Below are positions 21,649 to 31,193 of a stretch of DNA of 64,000 bases, piece by piece. The notes beneath the pieces were generated by a model. The model worked only from the letters and a program-made list of their open reading frames with translations. It had not been told where the DNA came from and did no database searches. Every line of letters begins with the position of its first letter. Position 1 is the first letter of the stretch. The position numbers and the translations under genes were made by a program. The DNA comes from Ascidia mentula (lineage: Eukaryota; Chordata; Ascidiacea; Phlebobranchia; Ascidiidae), in assembly GCA_947561715.1 (NCBI GenBank), contig OX387199.1, positions 16,249,001-16,313,000 of the forward strand, read 5' to 3'.

Positions 21649-23437
21649 TATCGTGGAAAAATACTAAACTCTCCTTATCACGTGTAGATTTTACTGAGAA
21701 AAAATAAATGTAATTGCTTGGCTTTCAATATACCGTATTTAGGCCTGCCGACGTTTATTTAAGTTACATTTTGTCACTCCAAATATTTCTCAGAATATGG
21801 TTACGAAGACAAATATTTTAAATCATTAACCTTTGAAATCGAACGACAGTAAATATCTTAAACTTTGAATAAAGTGAAAATTACGATTTTATTTTAGATT
21901 TCGCAAGTTGGCAATTTCTGTAAGCACGACGGTTAATCTGGTTTAGCTGTAAAAAAACAAATACAAAACCGAACACAAACGTTTTGTGTGAGCTTTGCTG
22001 AGTTATTTCACGCATTTCAGAACCGCTTGTGTATCTAGTGGATCAATAGGTAAGGACTGGAACAAGTTTACTACATATTATTGGTCTGCAAAACACAAAA
22101 TTATAAAAAATAATAGGCGCATTGGAAGTAATTAGATAACTTAAAGTTGAAATGGACGAACAACAGAAAAACCAAACGCGAGGTTTGTCCCTTCATGTCA
22201 TGGTCCAATGCACAACTACAAAGCTGGCCCAACCCAATTTCGTGCTGAACGCTGCTCAGTGAAGGACAAGTCAGCAAAAACAAACTTGACACACCTCAAA
22301 TTACAACTTTGGCAGCTTCACATCCGATTTTTGGATGGGCAGGCAAGCGGAACCCTTTTCAGTAAAAAACATTTATCGGTCGAATGTTTCAAATGTATCT
22401 GTAATCACCACACAGAGTTTGGCATTGCAGATTTTCCTAAGTCCTCGACCAAAAGAAAGAATTGTCCAACACGGTCCAATGAACGTCGGTAAGTGCGAGC
22501 TTACTAACCCAAAATTGCGGAAAACTGCTGAATGAACCCTAAGTCAGCAAATACAAACATGGCACACCTCCAAATGCAGCTTTGTAGCCTATTTTTGGAT
22601 GGGCAAACAAGCGAAACCTTTCCGCGTGATCTCGGACAAAGAGCACTTAACGTTCAAGTTATTTCACCGTTCTGGTAATGTAAGTTTTTGTTGTACCTTG
22701 TTTTGCTTTACATACCAATGGCATACAAATTCATATTTGCAATTTGTTGAAGCCTCACTGACTTTTAGATGCAACACAGTATAAAGTACGAACGGAACAT
22801 ATTAGACGCCATCTCTTCGAGCAACCAAGCGAAAAACTTCCATTGATCTTATGTAAAAATTATGTGTGCCATGCCTGACGGTTTGATGACTATATTTCCT
22901 ACATTGTTATTTCACAAAGATTTGTGGTACGAAAACGACTTTATATTTTTATTTTTGTGTAATTACCATAATTAGAATTGTATATTGGCGCAAAATTTCT
23001 GTATATATAAGACTTATCAGGACTTCTGTACAAATAGGAGTAATGACAAGCATTTAACCCAGCGCCACATCTGGCTCCACAAGCTTTTCGTAGAGACTTG
23101 CGTGCAACATTGTCACGCTCAAGTTCACCACACAATGTTACTTAATCCGGACCGCCAGAGAAAACCTTAACCCCAGCACAAATCGCTTTCTTCGTAAAAC
23201 CTTTTCGCCTTCTGATTTATTGGTCGTCCATCAACGGGTTTGTATGAGTCACATTATGTGTACGTTCTTCTTCATCAGTTTCGAGTCTATTTTCAGCTAA
23301 CTTTTGCGTTTTTATACATACATAAATATTATTGTTTGCTCAAGCGAGAAATTATTGTTTGCTCAAGCGTTACTAACTCGTGCAAAAATTTTGGAGCATA
23401 GAATTTGTTGTTTTTTACAATATGAGCGATTTACAAA

Positions 23438-23957
23438 TGTAACCGAAATTAGCTTCTCTCTAAACCGGCTAACGCCCAGGTTACTCCGCACTAACGGCCT
23501 ATCGCCAAGACCTGGAGTCACACGACCAAGGTGGCTAGTTTTGTAATAAAATGGAAGCGCTAATAGGTATAAAAGCGTAAAATGGTAAAAGTACGGATAA
23601 AACAACGGTTGTTTTTTTATACAAAAAGGACTTTCCACTGCACATATAGCGTTCACAACAATTACTTCTCGCCACAATAAAAACAGTGCTTTCTACTCGC
23701 CACCACCAGAGAACTGCCTGGCTTTTCGCTTATTCTTTTCGCCGCCAGCACTTACACCAATTATCACTGTCCACGTTTGCCACGCAAGCGTGACTGCTCG
23801 GGCGTATAAAAACGAGTAAAATAGAAATAATTACAAATATATTATAAAAGGTGAGTGTAAGTAAACAAAGAAAAACATGTGAGTAAAAGTGAAGGTGAAG
23901 TGAAAATACAAAAAGAAATAAAGCGTGTGAAAAACAAAACGAACAAAGACGTTTACA
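23438..23957 (-). repeat. 3' LTR of the gypsy element
   Basis: 520 bp, TG...CA. It carries an 11-base insertion (around TATAAAAGCG near 23568) that the other LTR lacks. Confidence 0.9.
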
Positions 23958-23986
23958 CCCCCCACGTTAAAAATTGTCCTACTCCG

Positions 23987-26680
23987 TTAGGACGCTTGAT
24001 AAAATTTGGTTTGTCGCCGATTTCGCTGTGACCGGCTATCATTCATCGTCGCCGCAGCGTCATTTATGTCGGCGCCCAAACCTTGACCAACGTCCATCAA
24101 TGGCCGTGTAGGCAACCCAGTATCCTGCGCAGTGGGTGTGTTCGTGCGTGTTTCGCTTTGTGGTGTGTAGATAACAAAATTGTCTGTGTCGTGCAGCCCG
24201 AGCTCATCCGGCTGCGTGCTTCGGCGTTCTTTTTCATGGTAAGGCATGTTTGCCTTTTTCAAGCGGTTAAAATGTACTTGCTGCTGTTTGCCATCCTCTC
24301 CTTCAATAAGGTAATTCACCATACCGTGTTGCTCAATAACTTTAAAAGGGCCTTTGTATGGTCTGATGAATTTTCGGCACTCGCCAGGCGGAACCACCGG
24401 ATTCTCCAACAGAACGATGTCGCCTTTCGTGATTTCGTCTCCATGCCGTCGTCTATTATATTGTTCTTGCATGTGAACTCGTTGGGTCGTCAGGGTTTCT
24501 CTGGCTACCTCCTCGGCCAGTCGCAACCGAGCTCGTAGCCCATCCAAATGAACCAGCGGAGTCGTTGCCACTTCATGATCTGGAGAAATGAGATCGGCGG
24601 GTAGGCGCAGTTCGTGTCCTGTAAGTAGAAAGTGAGGGGATACCCCCGTGCTTTCATGCCGGCTTGCGTTGTACGAAGTCACCACCGCCGACAGTGCTTC
24701 ATCCCATTGTTTACTATCGCGTTGGACGTAATTGCGGAGCATTGTTATGATGGTGCGGTTGTTGCGTTCGACTCCCCCATTGCTCGCGGGGTGATATGGC
24801 GTCGTTCGGGTCTTTTTACAACCCATCAACCTCACCAGTTCTGCAAATAATTTGCTTTCGAAATTCCCCCCTTGATCGGAGTGAATTACCTCAGGTACCC
24901 CATGTACCGTTAGCCACCTGTGAAACAAAATGCTCGCTGTTTCATGTGCGGTTTGATGCCGCATAGGCCACGCCCTAACATATTTTGTGAATAAATCACA
25001 AGCGACTAGGATATACTGGTATCCTGTCCTGGTTAACGGAAGTGGACCAAGCACATCAATCTCAACGCGTTGCATCGGTCGCATTTCTTGTGATGGAACT
25101 AACGGTGCTCGGGTGGTAGTGGTTGGTTTCTTGTTTCGTTGACAGTGTTCGCATTTACGGCAATAAGCCTCGGTCTCTTCTCTCCATTTTAGCCAGTAAA
25201 AACGCTGTGACAGTTTGCTCAGGGTTTTAGCCATTCCCAAGTGTCCCCCGCCGTGTACCTGGTCGTGGCACGCGGACAGCACTTCGCTGCGCATGGCAAA
25301 GGGTACCAACACTTTCTGAACATCGTTTAAACCTGGCACCGCACCAGGGTCAGTAATGAATAGCACCCCACCGTGACATGATAGCCGCTCGAAAAGGCTC
25401 CATAAGTGTTTTGTCTCTGCCGACAGGCGTTTGACGTGGCGAAAAGACGGCCTTATACCCTGTTGCACCCATTTTACTACAGGACGCAAACTTAAGTCCC
25501 CATACTGCGCTTCTGCTACATGGGTGGACTCATACCCGTACTCCGCCTTTAAATCAAGTGCAAGTACCTCTTCCAATGACTCATCCTCACGAACTGTGTA
25601 AGGGAATCCGTCATCTTTCGGTTGCCTCCGGCTAAGCGCGTCTGCGTTTGTGTGCTTCTTTCCGGGCCGGTGTTGAAGATCAAAATTGTAACTAGCCAGG
25701 TGTTCAACCCATCGAGCACATTGTCCATAGAGTTCCCTGGATCTCCACAGCCAGCGAAGGGATGAATGGTCTGTGCGCAACAAAAATTTCGATCCGAGCA
25801 AATAACTGCGATACAACTTAGTCGCAAATATGACGGCCAGCAATTCCTTGCGAGTTGTGGAATAATGCTTTTCAGCTTTGCTCAATGACCTACTGCCGTA
25901 AGCGATCACATGCTCCTTACCGTCAATTTCCTGACCGAGAACACAACCTACGGCTGTGTCCGAGGCATCGGTGTCCAACACGAAGGGTCGGCTAAAGTCG
26001 GGATACTGTAGGACTGGAGCTGTTGTCAGAATTCTTTTCAGTCTGGCGAACGCCTGCTGGCAACTGTCCGTCCAGACAAAACGACGTCCCTTTTCTGTCA
26101 ATTTGTGCAAGGGGGAGGCAATACGAGCGTAATCTTTAACAAACTTTCTGTAATACGATGTAAGACCCACAAATTGACGCACCTGTTTTACAGATTTTGG
26201 TACTGGCCAATCTTTAACTGATCGTACCTTATCGGGGTCGCATCGTATTCCATGTTTTGACACTACGTGACCAAGGAATCGCACTTCATCTTTGAACAGG
26301 TCGCACTTCGTGGGCTTTAGTGTAAGTCCAGCCGACTCTAGGCGTGAAAGAACATCTTCAAGACGCTGCATGTGTTCGTTGAAATTTCTACCATAAACAA
26401 TCACATCGTCTAAGTATGCGAGTGTTCCTTGCCACTCTATACCCTGCAGCACAATACGCATTAGGTGTTGGAAGCTTGCCGCTGAGTTGCATAATCCCAT
26501 AGGCATCACGGTGAATTCAAACAAACCCATGTGACTGGCAAAGGCTGTCTTCTCCCTTGATTGTTCGTCCATGGGGATCTGCCAGTAGCCAGATTTTAGA
26601 TCAAGGGTGGAAAAGAAACGTGACCCAGACATTTCATCCAGGCTATCATCAACCCGGGGAATAGGGTAACTGTTTTTTTT
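23987..26680 (-). CDS. pol: Gypsy Pol: reverse transcriptase, RNase H, integrase
   Basis: This is an uninterrupted 881-residue frame from its first Met at 26632 (open slightly further upstream). It holds the RT palm with LDLKSGYWQI and catalytic YLDD (residues ~73-76), the RNase H domain (VLDTDASD near 220, then ELLAVIFATKLYRSYLLG), the integrase zinc finger (H...H...CRKCEHC near 480-520) and the DDE core (EIDVLGPLP, HSDQGGNF, GGVERN with the catalytic Glu). A GPF-type motif lies in the C-terminal region; there is no chromodomain and no env. All catalytic residues I can place are intact. The frame is separated from the upstream Gag-protease-RT frame only by a single-base shift in an A run, described in the next entry. 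Confidence 0.9.
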   Translation of the reverse strand, partial: KKNSYPIPRVDDSLDEMSGSRFFSTLDLKSGYWQIPMDEQSREKTAFASHMGLFEFTVMPMGLCNSAASFQHLMRIVLQGIEWQGTLAYLDDVIVYGRNFNEHMQRLEDVLSRLESAGLTLKPTKCDLFKDEVRFLGHVVSKHGIRCDPDKVRSVKDWPVPKSVKQVRQFVGLTSYYRKFVKDYARIASPLHKLTEKGRRFVWTDSCQQAFARLKRILTTAPVLQYPDFSRPFVLDTDASDTAVGCVLGQEIDGKEHVIAYGSRSLSKAEKHYSTTRKELLAVIFATKLYRSYLLGSKFLLRTDHSSLRWLWRSRELYGQCARWVEHLASYNFDLQHRPGKKHTNADALSRRQPKDDGFPYTVREDESLEEVLALDLKAEYGYESTHVAEAQYGDLSLRPVVKWVQQGIRPSFRHVKRLSAETKHLWSLFERLSCHGGVLFITDPGAVPGLNDVQKVLVPFAMRSEVLSACHDQVHGGGHLGMAKTLSKLSQRFYWLKWREETEAYCRKCEHCQRNKKPTTTTRAPLVPSQEMRPMQRVEIDVLGPLPLTRTGYQYILVACDLFTKYVRAWPMRHQTAHETASILFHRWLTVHGVPEVIHSDQGGNFESKLFAELVRLMGCKKTRTTPYHPASNGGVERNNRTIITMLRNYVQRDSKQWDEALSAVVTSYNASRHESTGVSPHFLLTGHELRLPADLISPDHEVATTPLVHLDGLRARLRLAEEVARETLTTQRVHMQEQYNRRRHGDEITKGDIVLLENPVVPPGECRKFIRPYKGPFKVIEQHGMVNYLIEGEDGKQQQVHFNRLKKANMPYHEKERRSTQPDELGLHDTDNFVIYTPQSETRTNTPTAQDTGLPTRPLMDVGQGLGADINDAAATMNDSRSQRNRRQTKFYQAS

Positions 26681-28760
26681 TGGTTGCTTCGTTTACTTGT
26701 CGATAGTCGACGCAAAATCGTAACTCACCAGACTTCTTTTTCACCAGAACAATCGAACTTGACCATGGTGAGGTTGAAGGTCTCACGAGTCCTTGGCTTC
26801 GCATTTCGTTGATGATCTTCTCAACCTCCGTTTTATGATGGATGGACATTCTTCGAGGATGTTGACGGATTGGTGCCGCATCCCCGGTGTCGATCGAATG
26901 TCGAACAAGATCAGTCCGGCCTAGGTCAAAGTTACATGTCGAAAATGCTTTTTGATGGCGACGAAGAAGTTTTAAAACATCCTCCCTCTGGGTTGCTGAC
27001 AACCCATCTCCGATACTCACGCCTTGGTGAATGCATTCCCAACTTTCTTCATTGGTCGGTGTCTGTGCATAGGAGATATTGCAAACTTCCTCTGTAGGTT
27101 GCACACTGCTGTCTTCAACAACAACACACCATTCCGATAATGGACATGCAACGTTGCCAAAAGCGTGTACTGGAATCGCGACAGCAACCCTAGTTGCTGA
27201 TGGTACTAGGATTGGGTCATCGGTAAAATTGGCTATACGTATGTTTACCTCATTTTTCCGCACAGTTGAAACACAGTTCGCTGTACAGAGTCCAATCTTT
27301 TCTGTAAACCCCGGTCTTCGCGCAATATACACTTCAAAGTCAGGGATGTCTTCTCCGCAGACGTCAAGGTGGTAACGACATGTGGCCCACACCTCCGACG
27401 TTGGAGGGACTTCTGTGGCATCGGTCACACAAATATCTCTGGTACGTTGTACGAAAGACGACGAGAGTAATGGCACCTTAGCACGGCCCGCTGTCAACAA
27501 ATTTTGGTCGTAACACACACTGCAGCGGTTCTTCTGCAGAAAATCCAAACCCAAAATTAAGTGGTGAGCGACTCCCGACGCGACATATAAACACGTGGGT
27601 ACATCTAGCCCTCCCAGTTTAACATTTACAGTGATTTTCCCAATAACTGAAACCAAACTACCGTTAATTCCAGAAAAACGTTCGTTTTGGCCCAGCGGGG
27701 AGATTTTGAGGCGATCATTGTTCAACGTCTCTAAACACTTTTGGCTAATCAAAGAGACACTTGCACCAGTATCAACTAAAGCACATACCGGCTCTGAAGC
27801 GATAGAAATGTTGACAAACCGTACTAATCGGGGTTTGGTGGGATTCTCGCTCGTGTTCTGATTATTGGTAGGATTCGAAGTTTTGGGTTCGGTGTCCTTC
27901 AAACATACGCTTGCTTTTGCCTCTTGGGTCACAGGGGTACCAGGTCTTTTATTGAAATTCCTGCGAGGCGTAAAACTGGCATGAAAGCCGCGCTTACCTT
28001 GCATTGGGCAAAATTTTTGCAAGTGTCCTGGTTTACCACAGGCATAACAGCGTCGATCCAACCTGTCTGCCATCTGATGTGGTGTTGGTTTCCCCAATCG
28101 CTGCACCTCGCGGCGTACAAGCTCAATGTCCTTCTGGAGCGCGGTCACAGTTTTTTTGAATTCTCGAACGCTGATGTCTGCATCCTTTTCCGGTTGTTTT
28201 GATACTGATGGACCTTGAACATCACGACGACACACGCCTAAAACCTGGGACATTTCCGGTACATGCGTGGACAAGACCATCTGAGCGGCCGTCCAAAAGT
28301 CCCGTTTATATTCCAACCGTTGCGGCAGGGATCTGGCCATGTGCTGGTCCAACATGCCAACAAAGAGTAATGAATATAACACCTCATTTTTAACAGCCTT
28401 CTCCGTAGGATAAGCCTTGTCGCCAAGAGCTTTCAAAGCATACACAAAGTCCTTAATGCTTTCCTGTGGCAACTGCCGCCGGCCAAACAACATTGCGCGT
28501 GTTTCATGGAGGCGCGAGTGGTCAGAACCTTGCTTTAGGGCGCGGCTAATTAACTCATCGTACTTCAGTTGAAAAACATTATTGTCGTTTCCCTGAACTA
28601 GCCAGCGGAGGTCATCATCAATTGATGTCAAAAAAAGATGACGTTTAACTTCCTCACTAGCTTTCACACTCTCACAGTACGATTCAAATAAGGCAACAAA
28701 CTGGCCAACATCTTGTCCCGGTACAAAGCGCGGTGGCGATAAAAACAAATTAAAAGACAT
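26649..28760 (-). CDS. gag: Gypsy Gag, protease and start of RT
   Basis: A 703-residue frame starts at an ATG 64 bases inside the 5' LTR boundary. Residues 1-200 are a Gag capsid-like region. A coiled region precedes the CCHC knuckle CYACGKPGHLQKFC (~239-252). An aspartic protease follows with LVDTGAS (~330-335) and HLILGLDFL, and then the RT fingers (CVDYRQVNEA near 685). The frame then ends early. A run of nine A (complement of T at 26673-26681) shifts the reading by one base relative to the RT palm frame downstream. That is either a true inactivating mutation, an assembly error in a homopolymer, or a programmed slip site. Confidence 0.88.
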   Translation of the reverse strand: MSFNLFLSPPRFVPGQDVGQFVALFESYCESVKASEEVKRHLFLTSIDDDLRWLVQGNDNNVFQLKYDELISRALKQGSDHSRLHETRAMLFGRRQLPQESIKDFVYALKALGDKAYPTEKAVKNEVLYSLLFVGMLDQHMARSLPQRLEYKRDFWTAAQMVLSTHVPEMSQVLGVCRRDVQGPSVSKQPEKDADISVREFKKTVTALQKDIELVRREVQRLGKPTPHQMADRLDRRCYACGKPGHLQKFCPMQGKRGFHASFTPRRNFNKRPGTPVTQEAKASVCLKDTEPKTSNPTNNQNTSENPTKPRLVRFVNISIASEPVCALVDTGASVSLISQKCLETLNNDRLKISPLGQNERFSGINGSLVSVIGKITVNVKLGGLDVPTCLYVASGVAHHLILGLDFLQKNRCSVCYDQNLLTAGRAKVPLLSSSFVQRTRDICVTDATEVPPTSEVWATCRYHLDVCGEDIPDFEVYIARRPGFTEKIGLCTANCVSTVRKNEVNIRIANFTDDPILVPSATRVAVAIPVHAFGNVACPLSEWCVVVEDSSVQPTEEVCNISYAQTPTNEESWECIHQGVSIGDGLSATQREDVLKLLRRHQKAFSTCNFDLGRTDLVRHSIDTGDAAPIRQHPRRMSIHHKTEVEKIINEMRSQGLVRPSTSPWSSSIVLVKKKSGELRFCVDYRQVNEATKKKQLPYSPG

Positions 28761-28824
28761 TAAGTTCTCTGAAAGCCGTGTGACCCCTTATAAGCGATAG
28801 CAGAGTCCTGGCGTGCTCGCCAAA

Positions 28825-29333
28825 TGTAACCGAAATTAGCTTCTCTCTAAACCGGCTAACGACCAGGTTACTCCGCACTAACGGCCTATCGCCAAGACCT
28901 GGAGTCACACGACCAAGGTGGCTAGTTTTGTAATAAAATGGAAGCGCTAATAGGTAAATGGTAAAAGTACGGATAAAACAACGGTTGTTTTTTTATACAA
29001 AAAGGACTTTCCACTGCACATATAGCGTTCACAACAATTACTTCTCGCCACAATAAAAACAGTGCTTTCTACTCGCCACCACCAGAGAACTGCCTGGCTT
29101 TTCGCTTATTCTTTTCGCCGCCAGCACTTACACCAATTATCACTGTCCACGTTTGCCACGCAAGCGTGACTGCTCGGGCGTATAAAAACGAGTAAAATAG
29201 AAATAATTACAAATATATTATAAAAGGTGAGTGTAAGTAAACAAAGAAAAACATGTGAGTAAAAGTGAAGGTGAAGTGAAAATACAAAAAGAAATAAAGC
29301 GTGTGAAAAACAAAACGAACAAAGACGTTTACA
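28825..29333 (-). repeat. 5' LTR of the gypsy element
   Basis: 509 bp, TG...CA, almost identical to the left LTR. The transcription start would lie inside it, reading leftwards. Confidence 0.9.
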
Positions 29334-29823
29334 CAAATAAAATCTGTTATATGGGTCGGGCTTGGCCACAAAAGCCGCCCTGTTGTGAAAATTTGCTCAA
29401 AGTCGCAAATAAATGTGCTCTCGAGCTCGCTATTGCGGTAAACTTCCATTGGTTCAAAGGTAACGTCAGATTGACACAAACAGATTATAAAAACGTGCTC
29501 CACAGTAAACTTTGCGAAACTTTAGGGCTCATAAAAACATTTGAAAAGATGTATGGGGTAATAATTACTTTTATGCAAAAAGTTCTCAATATAATTCATG
29601 ACGTTAGTCAGCTTCATAATGATAAGCTTGACATTAGAGTGGATAATCACAGAACTTTGAGTGCTGGTTATTAGTCTCAAAAAAGAATGTTCGACATTTG
29701 TGTACAAAAAAAAACACATTGACTGTAACAATTATTAACGGATTTGCCTCTAGCTATTGTGGTATGCTGTTGTTGTTAGCTTCCTACCAGTCAAGCTTAG
29801 GCCTATTGATAATATATATTCTG

Positions 29824-30186
29824 CTAAGCATATGTATATGCAGATCCGTGACAGGTGAGGAATTTAGCAATCTGACCAGGCTCATATTTTCCGTTTATAA
29901 GTTTCATACTTGTTATGTGTCTGAGCATAACATCATCATTTATGGCACCAGTTTGACGTAGGTTCTTCACAAATTTTTCGCACCAGGCCTCGCTATGCCA
30001 TTGAGATTTTGTAGATTCATGTTTTAAGTTCAATTGCTTTATTCGGCGTAGTTCTCTTTCCGTAATGTTGTTGTACCATGTCTCATTGAGAATGACCAGT
30101 TCCCAATCTTCGCCTTTATTGCGACACGGACTCTGAACGGGTGAACAAAGAAACTCCCAAATCTTCCATAAACGTTTTGATATCAC
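29824..30186 (-). pseudogene. Coding-like segment related to 14362-14724
   Basis: A 120-codon minus-strand frame keeps the conserved words NITERELRRIKQLNLKHEST, SEAWCEKFVKNLRQTGAIND, MLRHITSMKLING. Its first ~20 codons come from the flanking upstream module, so the element is 5'-truncated. Identity unknown. Confidence 0.4.
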
Positions 30187-30621
30187 TTATCTACTCTACC
30201 AGCTCTGGATTGTGGACAATATAAATCTAATTGATTTGTAAGCAGCAAAGTGTTAGGTGAGTATCTAATTAGCTGAATATCAAAAGACCACAAAGTTATC
30301 AATCATGGAAATAACCGGAGAGATTTACATTTACTGTTGTAATCGAGACTTGCATTTGCAAGTTGCCGCCTAAGAATAAAGTTATTTTTTTAACGAACAA
30401 ATAAATGCCATGTTGATTCTCGTGCGTTGTCAGTATTGTAAAGGTGCTGAGAAGTTCTGCTGTAAGTTTCCAAAACTATTGATATTAATATGTGAGATTT
30501 ACCACGTAAAACTACAAAAAGCAATGTATGTATGCAATAAGAGATGCGGTAAAAAGTTTCTTAAACAGCTTCAAGAAGATTGTTAAAATTGGACGTATCA
30601 ATTAGAAAACAGTATGGTAAT

Positions 30622-30770
30622 GATAGCACACGATGGCGCTAAAGGATTGTATCTTCTCCACCAATATTATCAAGTCCCCTTTTTCTCCCAGACCAAAATC
30701 ACTTATGCTTGGAGACGTATGAAAACAGGAGTATTTGATATTGAGGTCTAAAAGTCTAGATTCGAAAAGC
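30622..30770 (+). promoter_or_regulatory. Proximal promoter of peptide gene E
   Basis: It holds AGCACACGATGGCGCTAAAG (about 30626-30645), the CACTTATGCTTGG block and GAGTATTTGATATTG. The preceding 250 bp (GTGAGATTTACC, GTAAAACTA, AATAAGAGATG, CTTCAAGAAGATT) match the region upstream of genes A, F and C. Confidence 0.6.
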
Positions 30771-31193
30771 ATGGAAAGGAAAGTTCACATTGCCTTAATT
30801 TTCTTGATTTTGTGTGGAATGTGCTTTTGTTCTCACGGAAAAGCTTTCAACGGTAAAATTGATTCAGATATTGTCCGACCTCCAGCCGGATTCAACAAAA
30901 ATGCAGAAAATCGACTAAAACGAGAATTGGATATTTTGTTACCTCCAAAGGGATTCAACGATAATGCAGAAGATCGACGAAAAAGGGATTTGGATATGGT
31001 GAGACCACCACCAGGATTCAACGATAATGCAGAAAATCGACAAAAAAGGGATTTGGATATTTTATTACCTCCAAAGGGATTCAACGATAATGCAGAAGAT
31101 CGACAAAAAAGGAGTTCGAATATGGTGGCACCTCCAATAGGATTCAACGAATACGCAGGAATAGCGCCTCCGCAGGGATTACGCAAGGACTAA
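30771..31193 (+). CDS. Secreted repeat-peptide precursor E (5 units)
   Basis: This 140-residue intronless precursor is the most divergent intact member. Its signal peptide is VHIALIFLILCGMCFCSHG. Units begin DSDIVRPPAGF, ELDILLPPKGF, DLDMVRPPPGF, DLDILLPPKGF and SSNMVAPPIGF, with AEN/AED before the dibasic sites (LKR, RKR, QKR) and the tail AGIAPPQGLRKD. Units 2 and 4 are the same variant alternating with others, which points to duplication of a two-unit block. Here the N-terminal Asp-Ser-Asp is often replaced by Asp-Leu-Asp or Glu-Leu-Asp, so the released peptides would differ from those of genes A, B and F. Function unknown. Confidence 0.83.
   Translation: MERKVHIALIFLILCGMCFCSHGKAFNGKIDSDIVRPPAGFNKNAENRLKRELDILLPPKGFNDNAEDRRKRDLDMVRPPPGFNDNAENRQKRDLDILLPPKGFNDNAEDRQKRSSNMVAPPIGFNEYAGIAPPQGLRKD

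Larger units (their letters stand above)
23438..29333 (-). mobile_element. Near-complete Ty3/gypsy LTR retrotransposon
   Basis: LTRs of 520 bp (23438-23957) and 509 bp (28825-29333) start TGTAACC and end TTTACA on the + strand. They differ by one substitution in the first hundred bases and an 11-base indel. A 4-bp direct repeat CAAA flanks the element (23434-23437 and 29334-29337). On the minus strand a G-run polypurine tract (complement of CCCCCC at 23958-23963) abuts the 3' LTR, and TGGCGAGCACGCC follows the 5' LTR as a candidate primer-binding site. Gag and Pol are encoded on the minus strand. The near-identical LTRs imply recent insertion. Confidence 0.92.
20693..29337 (+). repeat. Segmental duplication unit 4
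   Basis: The unit contains intact peptide gene D (21295), a shortened alpha (22140-22440) fused directly to beta (22440-23130), then the gypsy insertion at 23438-29333 with unit sequence resuming at 29338. Bases 20700-21000 and 21650-22130 are AT-rich flank also seen around gene B. Confidence 0.75.

Noticed and set aside
24083..24538. Plus-strand frames inside the gypsy element (also 24632, 26870, 27079, 27595, 27924)
   Set aside because: They are antisense to intact Gag-Pol domains and show no independent features.
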